Shown here one piece after another: positions 7,329-12,638 of a DNA stretch of 12,638 nt. The stretch is from assembly GCA_041623895.1 (NCBI GenBank), contig JBFJVZ010000211.1, positions 1 to 12,638 of the forward strand. The letters run 5' to 3'. This stretch comes from JBFJVZ01 sp041623895 (lineage in GTDB: Bacteria > Planctomycetota > Planctomycetia > Pirellulales > Pirellulaceae). Both the position numbers and the translations under genes were made by a program. The first letter of the stretch is position 1. Each line of letters begins with the position of its first letter. The notes below the pieces were generated by a model, which made no database searches, was not told the origin of the DNA, and saw only the letters and a program-made list of their open reading frames with translations.

Positions 7329-7342
7329 AGTCGGTCCCGACT
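7329..7342. terminator. Small hairpin between convergent genes
   Basis: AGTCG (7329-7333) and CGACT (7338-7342) form a 5-bp stem around GTCC, in the 22-base gap between the lipoprotein operon and the convergent membrane-protein gene, touching the latter's TAA. It has no T-run on either strand, so it is at best a weak bidirectional terminator. Confidence 0.25.
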
Positions 7343-7902
7343 TACATGCGGCATCCTTCCTCGATCAACTCTCGTCGCTTGCTGATCGTCGGCGTATAGA
7401 GCGCAATGCCAACGATCATCACGACGATCACGGCCAGATGCAGCAAGTTATGGTCCAGCAACATCAGGATCGCGTTGGCCACCGCGACGCCTTCCAAGAC
7501 GGATTGACCAACCAACTGAGCAGCGAAAGCGTTACTCAATAATTGATGGACGGCGGGCGTGACCACCTTGTCATCCACTTCCAGCACATCATCGCCGCTC
7601 GATTGATTGCGAAAACTCGATAGGGCCTGAGCTCGAAGCACCCTCCCCAACGCAAACGATACGACGCAGGCCAGGGAACCAAGCCCCACTCCAATCCAGA
7701 GAAAAAGTTCACGCGCATTCTTGTCCTCGCCGCTGTCGATCGCCATCAGAATTCCCACCATGACGACCACGCCCATGATCAAAGAAAACGTAATGATCTG
7801 GCCCGTGCGGACGTAGCCGATCAGCGTCATTTCGCCGCCAAAGCTTGATGACTTCGCGACATCCGCTGGACTGATGTAAGGATTCTTGACAGGATCATCC
7901 AT
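7342..7902 (-). CDS. Four-helix membrane protein of unknown function
   Basis: This 186-residue protein has no family I can name. The N-terminus M-D-D-P-V-K-N-P-Y-I-S-P is a short cytoplasmic tail of the N-P-Y-x-S-P type seen on many small planctomycete membrane proteins. Predicted helices lie at about 34-55 (very Val/Ile/Met-rich), 67-88, 126-149 and 153-170. A soluble stretch of about 37 residues (89-125, mixed charge, with S-G-D-D-V-L-E-V-D-D) separates the two hairpins, and the basic end K175-R-R suggests a cytoplasmic C-terminus. No catalytic motif is visible. The gene converges on the lipoprotein operon and diverges from the deacetylase gene, so it is probably transcribed alone. A membrane-integrity or small-transporter role cannot be told from sequence. 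Confidence 0.72.
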   Translation of the reverse strand: MDDPVKNPYISPADVAKSSSFGGEMTLIGYVRTGQIITFSLIMGVVVMVGILMAIDSGEDKNARELFLWIGVGLGSLACVVSFALGRVLRAQALSSFRNQSSGDDVLEVDDKVVTPAVHQLLSNAFAAQLVGQSVLEGVAVANAILMLLDHNLLHLAVIVVMIVGIALYTPTISKRRELIEEGCRM

Positions 7903-7932
7903 GGTTGGATCCGCGGTGGAGAGTTAAGTCAC

Positions 7933-7962
7933 AACGCTGGTAAATCAGAACGCTGGCCAGCG
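7933..7962. repeat. Repeated CGCTGG half-sites with a 12-bp palindrome (candidate operator)
   Basis: AACGCTGG occurs at 7933-7940 and again at 7949-7956, sixteen bases apart. The second copy is part of the perfect palindrome CGCTGGCCAGCG (7951-7962). That makes three CGCTGG half-sites directly upstream of the -35 box of the deacetylase promoter and within the leader/promoter region of the divergent membrane-protein gene. The placement suits a transcription-factor site serving one or both genes. Confidence 0.4.
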
Positions 7963-7967
7963 ACCTT

Positions 7968-7995
7968 TTGACGTCCGCATATCGTAACATATCAA
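7968..7995 (+). promoter_or_regulatory. Candidate sigma70-type promoter of the deacetylase gene
   Basis: TTGACG (7968-7973, 5 of 6) is followed after 16 bases by TATCAA (7990-7995, 4 of 6). Transcription would start near 8003, about 30 bases before the GTG start at 8032. Confidence 0.45.
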
Positions 7996-8031
7996 GAAGT
8001 CGATTCTGGTCCTTTCTATCCGTGTGAACAC

Positions 8032-8991
8032 GTGCGCCTGTATTACACCGATCACTTCGAATTGCCGCTGCCACGCGGACATCGATTCCCGATGGACAAG
8101 TATCGTCGTTTGCGTCGTCGCGTGACCGGCAGCGACCAGCATCGCCACGACACGCTGCTGGTGCCACCGGCGGCTACGAACGAACAACTGGGATTGTGTC
8201 ACTGCAAGCGTTACCTCGATGCGGTCATCAACGGCTCATTGACGAATGCCGAGATCAGGCGCATCGGGTTTCCTTGGTCCGAGAACATGGTCGAGCGTTC
8301 CCGGCGCAGCACTGGTGCAACGATTGCCGCCTCACGCGCGGCGCTCAACGACGGTGTGGCCGCGAACCTGGCGGGCGGCACGCACCACGCCTTTGCCGAT
8401 GCCGGAGAAGGCTATTGCGTGTTCAACGATGCTGCCGTGGCGATTCGCACCTTGCAAGCCGAAGGTCTGATTCGTAGCGCTTGTGTGATCGATCTGGATG
8501 TGCACCAAGGCAACGGCACTGCCGCGATTCTGGCGGATGACCCGACCGCATTCACCGTGTCGATTCACGGCGTGAAAAACTTTCCCATTAGAAAAATGGA
8601 CAGTGATTTGGACATCAGCCTGCCCGATGGGACAGGCGATCGCGACTACCTGGCGGCGGTCGACCGAGCGCTGAAAGTCATTCAGGAGGCCTCTCGCGCC
8701 GGCGGTCAATTTGATTTGGTAATTTTCTTGGCAGGGGCAGATCCGTACACCGCTGATCGTCTGGGCCGGTTGAATGTGACCAAAACCGGCTTGATCAGCC
8801 GTGATCAAAAGGTCATTGATTGGTGCCGCCAACGCGAAATCCCCCTGGCATTGACCATGGCCGGGGGCTATGCACCCGATATTGACGACATCGTTGACAT
8901 CCACGCTGCCACGCTCAGGTCTGCCAGCGCCGCTTTGGGCAATTCGCCCTCGATCCTTTCTGCTAAAATAATTGCTGGTAATGAAGGTTAG
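8032..8991 (+). CDS. Histone deacetylase superfamily enzyme, class IV (HDAC11-like)
   Basis: This 319-residue protein matches the class IV deacetylase pattern almost end to end. The N-terminus is R2-L-Y-Y-T-D-H-F-E-L-P-L-P-R-G-H-R-F-P-M-D-K-Y. R77-I-G-F-P-W-S-E follows, then the catalytic His pair in G115-G-T-H118-H119-A-F, then G127-Y-C-V-F-N-D. Zinc ligands are D156 and H158 in I-D-L-D-V-H-Q-G-N-G-T-A and D237 in A-G-A-D-P. D242-R-L-G-R-L and the active-site Tyr in A277-G-G-Y280 complete the set, so the enzyme looks active. Family members hydrolyse acyl-amide bonds in lysine side chains, polyamines or small molecules; the substrate here is unknown and a histone target is not implied. The GTG start is chosen because the conserved N-terminus begins there. 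It is divergent from the membrane-protein gene and lies 101 bases before the sigma gene. Confidence 0.92.
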   Translation: MRLYYTDHFELPLPRGHRFPMDKYRRLRRRVTGSDQHRHDTLLVPPAATNEQLGLCHCKRYLDAVINGSLTNAEIRRIGFPWSENMVERSRRSTGATIAASRAALNDGVAANLAGGTHHAFADAGEGYCVFNDAAVAIRTLQAEGLIRSACVIDLDVHQGNGTAAILADDPTAFTVSIHGVKNFPIRKMDSDLDISLPDGTGDRDYLAAVDRALKVIQEASRAGGQFDLVIFLAGADPYTADRLGRLNVTKTGLISRDQKVIDWCRQREIPLALTMAGGYAPDIDDIVDIHAATLRSASAALGNSPSILSAKIIAGNEG

Positions 8992-9010
8992 GCCCCCGGA
9001 AGTTGGGGGG

Positions 9011-9036
9011 GGAACTAACATAGAGGACCTACCGTC
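9011..9036 (+). promoter_or_regulatory. Candidate ECF-type promoter upstream of the sigma-factor gene
   Basis: GGAAC (9011-9015) and CGTC (9033-9036) are separated by 17 bases, close to the -35 GGAAC/GAAC and -10 CGTC/GTC boxes used by many ECF sigma factors. Transcription would start near 9043 and give a leader of about 50 bases. If genuine, it suggests that the sigma factor drives its own operon. The motif is short and could arise by chance. Confidence 0.35.
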
Positions 9037-9040
9037 CAAG

Positions 9041-9064
9041 CTACGTCATATTCCGCAAACGTAG
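9041..9064. repeat. Inverted repeat CTACGT/ACGTAG in the sigma leader
   Basis: CTACGT (9041-9046) and ACGTAG (9059-9064) are perfect complements with a 12-base spacer, at or just after the presumed transcription start. They could be an operator or a leader hairpin. They might also act as a weak end signal for the deacetylase transcript, but no T-run follows. Confidence 0.35.
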
Positions 9065-9071
9065 TCATTTC

Positions 9072-9086
9072 GATCGCGGAGCGATC
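9072..9086 (+). promoter_or_regulatory. Hairpin enclosing the ribosome binding site of the sigma gene
   Basis: GATCGC (9072-9077) pairs perfectly with GCGATC (9081-9086) around the loop GGA. The only Shine-Dalgarno-like sequence, GGAG (9078-9081), sits in the loop and first stem base, 11 bases before the ATG at 9093. Folding could therefore affect access to the ribosome binding site. Confidence 0.4.
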
Positions 9087-9092
9087 CCGCCC

Positions 9093-9716
9093 ATGAGTTC
9101 TATCACGGACCTATTATCCAGAAGCAGCCAAGGGGAGTCGGTCGATACAGACCGGCTGTTCACGGTCATGTACGACGATCTCCGTCGCCTGGCGGGTCGA
9201 TTCCTTCAGAACGAGCCTCTGCGGCACCGTCTGAGTTCTTCATCGCTGGTCCATCAGGCTTACATGCGAATGGTGGATCAGACCCGGATCAACTGGCAAG
9301 GCAAGACGCATTTCTTTGCCATTGGCGCAACGGTCATGCGTCGCATCCTGGTCGACCATGCCCGCAAGGTTCAGTCGCAAAAACGAGGCGGCGGTTGGGA
9401 TCGACGGCAGCTGACCGACGAGGTGACTTTTGAACTCAGTCACGATAGCGACGTTGTTGCCTTGGACGATTTGTTAAAGACGCTTGCGGAATTGAATCCA
9501 CGGCAGGCAAAGATCGTCGAACTTCGTTTCTTCGGCGGCATGACGATGCGCGAGATTAGTGCCGAGATGAATCTCGGACTGCGAACGGTTGAAAAAGAAT
9601 GGGCCATGGCGCGTGCTTGGATGCGCCGTGAATTGCGCAACGGCGAGTCAGAAACAGAGTCCGGACCAGCACCTAGTTCACCTGAATCAAAGACGACGCC
9701 TGCCGAGAACGGTTGA
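9093..9716 (+). CDS. ECF-type RNA polymerase sigma factor, TIGR02999 / Sigma70_ECF type
   Basis: This 207-residue sigma factor has two folded parts. Region 2 spans about 20-95 and includes L22-F-T-V-M-Y-D-D-L-R-R-L-A, S51-L-V-H-Q-A-Y-M-R-M-V and F74-F-A-I-G-A-T-V-M-R-R-I-L-V-D-H-A-R. Region 4 spans about 125-182, with L134-N-P-R-Q-A-K-I-V-E-L-R-F-F-G-G-M-T and the DNA-binding helix-turn-helix I155-S-A-E-M-N-L-G-L-R-T-V-E-K-E-W. The last 25 residues are a Ser/Pro/Glu-rich tail. Where classical ECF factors have D-A-E-D in region 2.2, this protein has S48-S-S-S51. No anti-sigma gene is adjacent. Its stop TGA overlaps the kinase ATG by one base, so the two proteins are probably made together and the kinase is the likely regulator. 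ECF-like promoter and leader structures lie upstream. Confidence 0.92.
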   Translation: MSSITDLLSRSSQGESVDTDRLFTVMYDDLRRLAGRFLQNEPLRHRLSSSSLVHQAYMRMVDQTRINWQGKTHFFAIGATVMRRILVDHARKVQSQKRGGGWDRRQLTDEVTFELSHDSDVVALDDLLKTLAELNPRQAKIVELRFFGGMTMREISAEMNLGLRTVEKEWAMARAWMRRELRNGESETESGPAPSSPESKTTPAENG

Positions 9717-12160
9717 TGGACGCAACCAGATACGCGCTGATCAGAGAACTGTTTCTGGCCGCCGAGGAACTTCCGGTTGACGAACGAGCAGCTTTTCTCC
9801 GCAACCGGGCTGGTGATGATCAGCAGCTGATTCAAGAAGTGATGTCGCTGTTGCGTGAGCACGATCCTGTTTCGGCGCGTAAGGAAGGCGAAAGCGCAAA
9901 ACCGGTGCAGCCCCCGTTGGTATCCGCCACTCCGGTGATGCCAACCACGACGGGCAAAGCCGGTTCGCCGACACCGCGACTCTTGTCGTCAGAATCTCAT
10001 TTGCAAACAACCCGTCGCGGAGTTGCCGTCGGGGGTGCGCAAATCACCCAACACGGCGCTCAACGTACGCACGCATCGCCGCGATATCGTGACGAAAGCA
10101 CCAAACGTCGCTCGCGGAAGACATCCATTGTCTGGGATCAACGAACGCGGCGGAATCGAAGATGGAATTCCGGCTGGCTGTGGGTCGCTGCCGTACTGCC
10201 AACGGCGCTGGTTGGATGGTGGACCTATCGGCAAGTTGACGCCAGCCTGCGTACCGCCGTTAGCAAAGAACTGGCCGGCGTCGCAAACTCTGTGACGATC
10301 TCGACGCAGAGTTTCTTGGACGATCGATCGCAGCTTGTCGAGTCCTGGTCGCGGCAGCCCGCGATTCGCCATGCCATCGTTGAATTGGCTGACTTGAGCC
10401 GGCAGCCAGATGCGGTGACGCTGCTCAAGGCTGCCCCGCAGACCGACCTGATCAAAGGTCAGTTGCAGGAATTATCCGGCTCTGACGACGTTAAGTTTGT
10501 TGTTTGGAATCGCGAAGGCACGATTCTCGCCAGCTGGCTTGAAGATCGCGCGGACGTCGGCAGCCAGGTTGCGCCCAGTGGCGCCGCTAATCTGGTCCGC
10601 GTCTTTCGCGGCCAGCGAGTTTTGTTCGGTCCGGAAAGATTGACCGATTCCGCTGACGGGCTTGTTCCGGATACCAGTGAACCCGTGATGGCCAACATGG
10701 TGCCGATTCGCGATGACGAAGACCGCGTGGTTGCCGCGCTGCTGGTCCGCGGAATCAATACGTTCAATCATTTTGACGATCTGTTTCGCGAAGCCTCACA
10801 AGCCGATGGCTTGGACGCCTACGCCGTCAACCGCCGCGGAGTGATGGTGACCCGCAGTCCCAAAGCGATGTACCTGGCCGGGCGCATCTCTTTGGAACTG
10901 GGACCCGATGATGTTGCGGCCAACCTTCGTGTCAGTGATCCGGGCAAGCCAACGGGTCCCGAAAACGTAGGCACCATCCATCGCCATGCCTTGCCGTTGA
11001 CATTGGCCGCCGCGGGCGCGACGAGCGGACAGGCAAACGAACAAATCGAACCTTACAACGACTATGCGGGCATCCCGGTTGTCGGTGCATGGCGGTGGAT
11101 CAGCGATTGGCAATTGGGGATCGTGGTTGAACGCGAGTATCAAATTGCTTTCGCCCCAGCCCGTATCGTCCGCTTTGGTTTCTTGTTCTTGGCAGCCATG
11201 CTGACGATCACGGCACTGGCAGCAGCATCGCAAATCGCCAAACAGTCCGCACGCGCTCATGCTGCGGTTCATCCACTCAGTCGATACGAATTATTGGGCG
11301 AACTTGGCAGCGGCGGCATGGGCGTGGTCTATCGCGCTCGGCATCGCCAGCTCGGCCGTGATGTTGCCCTGAAAGTTCTCCGTGATGACCGGCGACATCG
11401 CGAAGACCGGTTGCGATTTGATCGTGAAGCGAAATTGGCTGCCTCGCTGAGCAGTCCCCATAGTGTGATGATTTACGACTACGGACGAAGCGAAGAAGGC
11501 GAAGCGTTTTGCGTGATGGAGTTTCTGAAAGGCATCACGTTGTACGAGGTCGTGACCCGCGGTGGCCCGCAGCCGTTTGGGCGCGTCTTGTTTATCCTGC
11601 GACAGATATGTGATGGCCTGGGGGAGGCGCATAAGCTGGGCTTGTTACATCGTGACATCAAACCGCAAAACGTGATGCTTTCGCTCGATCCATCCGTTGG
11701 TGACTGGGCCGTTGTCTTCGATTTTGGCTTGGCGAAACTCGTTCAGCCCGAAGCCGGCGCCTACCAGACGGCCGAAACCGTTTGGGCGGGAACGCCGATG
11801 TATATGGCCCCCGAGCGATATCGCGATCCGGCCGGCATGGATCCGCGTTCGGATATCTATTCGCTAGGTTGCATCGCCTATTTTTTGATCTCGGGCCGGC
11901 CACCCTACATCGAATGTGACCCCGAATCGTTGTTCGCGCTGGTGCTCAGCGAAGAACCGATCAGCATGAAAGTGCATCGTGACGAACCGGTCCCGCCGGA
12001 ATTGGTCGACCTGGTTGCCAAGTGCATGGCAAAGAATGCCGATGATCGCTTTGAGTCAGTTGAGGCACTTTCGGCAAGAGTCGACGAATTGCGCAGTGAT
12101 TTTCTTTGGACAGCCGATCAAGCGCGGCAGTGGTGGAAGATCCACGGCGAAGAAGCGTGA
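9716..12160 (+). CDS. Transmembrane Ser/Thr protein kinase with extracytoplasmic Cache-like sensor domain
   Basis: This 814-residue sensor kinase is translationally coupled to the sigma factor. Residues 1-50 (R10-E-L-F-L-A-A-E-E-L-P-V-D-E-R-A-A-F-L) form the helical extension common in kinases beside planctomycete ECF genes. A disordered basic linker (51-150) precedes TM1 (155-171). An extracytoplasmic domain (about 172-485), with a Cache-like end G457-A-W-R-W-I-S-D-W-Q-L-G-I-V-V-E, leads to TM2 (486-506). The C-terminal kinase domain (524-795) is complete: glycine loop G531-S-G-G-M-G, K553, E571, H645-R-D-I-K-P-Q-N652, D669-F-G, A698-P-E and D713-I-Y-S-L-G. This domain order, with the sensor before the kinase, reverses the PknB arrangement. 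ATG 9716 is preferred to an in-frame TTG at 9713 because it gives the TGATG overlap. The ligand is unknown; the sigma factor is the likely substrate. Confidence 0.92.
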   Translation: MDATRYALIRELFLAAEELPVDERAAFLRNRAGDDQQLIQEVMSLLREHDPVSARKEGESAKPVQPPLVSATPVMPTTTGKAGSPTPRLLSSESHLQTTRRGVAVGGAQITQHGAQRTHASPRYRDESTKRRSRKTSIVWDQRTRRNRRWNSGWLWVAAVLPTALVGWWTYRQVDASLRTAVSKELAGVANSVTISTQSFLDDRSQLVESWSRQPAIRHAIVELADLSRQPDAVTLLKAAPQTDLIKGQLQELSGSDDVKFVVWNREGTILASWLEDRADVGSQVAPSGAANLVRVFRGQRVLFGPERLTDSADGLVPDTSEPVMANMVPIRDDEDRVVAALLVRGINTFNHFDDLFREASQADGLDAYAVNRRGVMVTRSPKAMYLAGRISLELGPDDVAANLRVSDPGKPTGPENVGTIHRHALPLTLAAAGATSGQANEQIEPYNDYAGIPVVGAWRWISDWQLGIVVEREYQIAFAPARIVRFGFLFLAAMLTITALAAASQIAKQSARAHAAVHPLSRYELLGELGSGGMGVVYRARHRQLGRDVALKVLRDDRRHREDRLRFDREAKLAASLSSPHSVMIYDYGRSEEGEAFCVMEFLKGITLYEVVTRGGPQPFGRVLFILRQICDGLGEAHKLGLLHRDIKPQNVMLSLDPSVGDWAVVFDFGLAKLVQPEAGAYQTAETVWAGTPMYMAPERYRDPAGMDPRSDIYSLGCIAYFLISGRPPYIECDPESLFALVLSEEPISMKVHRDEPVPPELVDLVAKCMAKNADDRFESVEALSARVDELRSDFLWTADQARQWWKIHGEEA

Positions 12161-12287
12161 TGCGGAGAAACCGATGCGCACGGTGGCGTTGAATGTTCAA
12201 TCGCCAGTGATTTAATCGGCGATGAAACGTGGGCGACAACGACACCTCAGCGGCACAAATCCGTTACGTTATTAAGCCGTTCGCTTG
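12161..12287. other. Intergenic DNA after the kinase, with a bulged hairpin
   Basis: No gene is seen. ATCGCC (12200-12205) pairs with GGCGAT (12218-12223), and GAT/ATC inside the loop can extend the stem beyond a 3-base bulge. There is no T-run after it, so intrinsic termination of the sigma-kinase operon is doubtful. Confidence 0.35.
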
Positions 12288-12316
12288 TTGGCATTACTCG
12301 GCAAACGCTGTACGAT
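12288..12316 (+). promoter_or_regulatory. Sigma70-type promoter of the TerB-like gene
   Basis: TTGGCA (12288-12293, 5 of 6) and TACGAT (12311-12316, 4 of 6) are separated by exactly 17 bases, the best -35/-10 pair in the window by eye. Transcription would start near 12323 with a leader of about 38 bases. A 5-bp stem TCTCG/CGAGA (12338-12354) lies just before the ATG and covers the weak GAG ribosome-binding sequence. Confidence 0.5.
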
Positions 12317-12360
12317 GCTGAGGAATTGATGTTCGCTTCTCGATCGAAACGAGACTAAAT

Positions 12361-12638
12361 ATGGGAATCTTTGATGCCTTATTCAGCGGGATGGAGACCA
12401 AGAAGAAACTCTCTCCGCAGGAAGCCTTTGCAGGTATTCTGCTAGCCGCCAGCGCCTGTGACGGGCACATCAGTGACGAAGAGTTTCAGCAATTGCTGAC
12501 CGCATTGTTTCGTATGAAATTGTATCAGCGGATCAATGAAAAACAGTTCAAGCAGGTGCTCGACAAACTCATGGGCGTGTTGAAAAAACATGGCCCTGAC
12601 TCACTCGCGGAAGGCTGCTGTGAGGCTCTCCCCGAAGA
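12361..12638 (+). CDS. TerB-like (tellurite-resistance family) protein, 5' part only
   Basis: The reading frame opens at 12361 and runs off the right edge after 92 codons with no stop. The visible part starts M-G-I-F-D-A-L-F-S-G-M-E-T-K-K-K-L-S-P-Q. It then carries the TerB-type helical pattern A22-F-A-G-I-L-L-A-A-S-A-C-D-G-H-I-S-D-E-E, where small residues and the acidic D34-G-x-I-S-D-E-E41 turn match the family's metal-binding-like loop, followed by amphipathic helices F42-Q-Q-L-L-T-A-L-F and F63-K-Q-V-L-D-K-L. TerB-domain proteins are cytoplasmic and often linked to stress or membrane-associated complexes; the name does not imply tellurite resistance here. The start follows a good promoter, and there is no signal peptide. 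The family call rests on the N-terminal half only, so a longer multidomain protein is possible. Confidence 0.75.
   Translation, partial: MGIFDALFSGMETKKKLSPQEAFAGILLAASACDGHISDEEFQQLLTALFRMKLYQRINEKQFKQVLDKLMGVLKKHGPDSLAEGCCEALPE

Noticed and set aside
7320..7341. Strong bidirectional terminator between the convergent genes
   Set aside because: Only a 5-bp stem with no T-run on either strand is visible, so it is listed only as a weak hairpin.
8032..8991. Functional link between the deacetylase and histone-like or acidic chromatin proteins in the window
   Set aside because: Bacterial members of this superfamily act on many acyl-amides, and no histone-like gene is present. Co-occurrence with an acidic protein 3 kb away is not evidence.
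9713..9715. TTG as kinase start
   Set aside because: It adds one Met before the ATG at 9716. The ATG forms a standard TGATG overlap with the sigma stop, so TTG is unnecessary.
1..12638. CRISPR array, tRNA, rRNA, phage genes or a toxin-antitoxin or defence cassette
   Set aside because: No regularly spaced repeats, no tRNA-like cloverleaf and no integrase, transposase or toxin-like product were seen. All larger open frames are accounted for by the listed genes.

Overview
The window reads as chromosomal DNA of a planctomycete, most likely a Pirellulaceae or Rhodopirellula-type organism. Four signs point there. GC content looks moderate, in the mid-50s by eye. An ECF sigma factor of the TIGR02999/Sigma70_ECF type is fused translationally to a large membrane Ser/Thr kinase. 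A small membrane protein begins with an N-P-Y-x-S-P type N-terminus. Recognisable Shine-Dalgarno sequences are scarce. The assignment is inference from gene content. No rRNA, tRNA, CRISPR array or intact insertion sequence was seen.

Layout. (1) 82-4085, minus strand: ileS (eukaryote-like isoleucyl-tRNA synthetase) followed by purN (GAR formyltransferase), joined by a 4-base ATGA overlap. (2) 4227-4694, minus strand: an extremely acidic, Asp-rich protein of unknown function with its own plausible promoter. (3) 4695-5090: a 396-base divergent spacer with a strong hairpin. (4) 5091-7319, plus strand: two lipoproteins, an LpoB-like protein and a COG3014-like helical-repeat protein, probably one operon acting together at the cell envelope. 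(5) 7342-7902, minus strand: a four-helix membrane protein converging on that operon. (6) 8032-8991, plus strand: a class IV (HDAC11-like) deacetylase-family enzyme, divergent from (5), behind a promoter with repeated CGCTGG half-sites. (7) 9093-12160, plus strand: ECF sigma factor and transmembrane Cache-type sensor kinase, overlapping at TGATG. (8) 12361 to the right edge: the start of a TerB-like protein behind a good sigma70-type promoter.

The most informative unit is the sigma-kinase pair. In sigma region 2.2, where classical ECF factors carry the acidic D-A-E-D patch that contacts core RNA polymerase, this protein has four serines (S48-S51). The adjacent gene encodes a catalytically complete Ser/Thr kinase with an extracytoplasmic sensor domain. 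This suggests sigma activation by phosphorylation, as described for EcfP/PknT of Vibrio, rather than by release from an anti-sigma factor. An ECF-like promoter (GGAAC-N17-CGTC) upstream of the sigma gene suggests autoregulation. The LpoB-like/COG3014-like lipoprotein pair is the second point of interest, since planctomycetes have an unusual cell-wall synthesis apparatus. The rest looks like ordinary housekeeping or lineage-specific chromosome.
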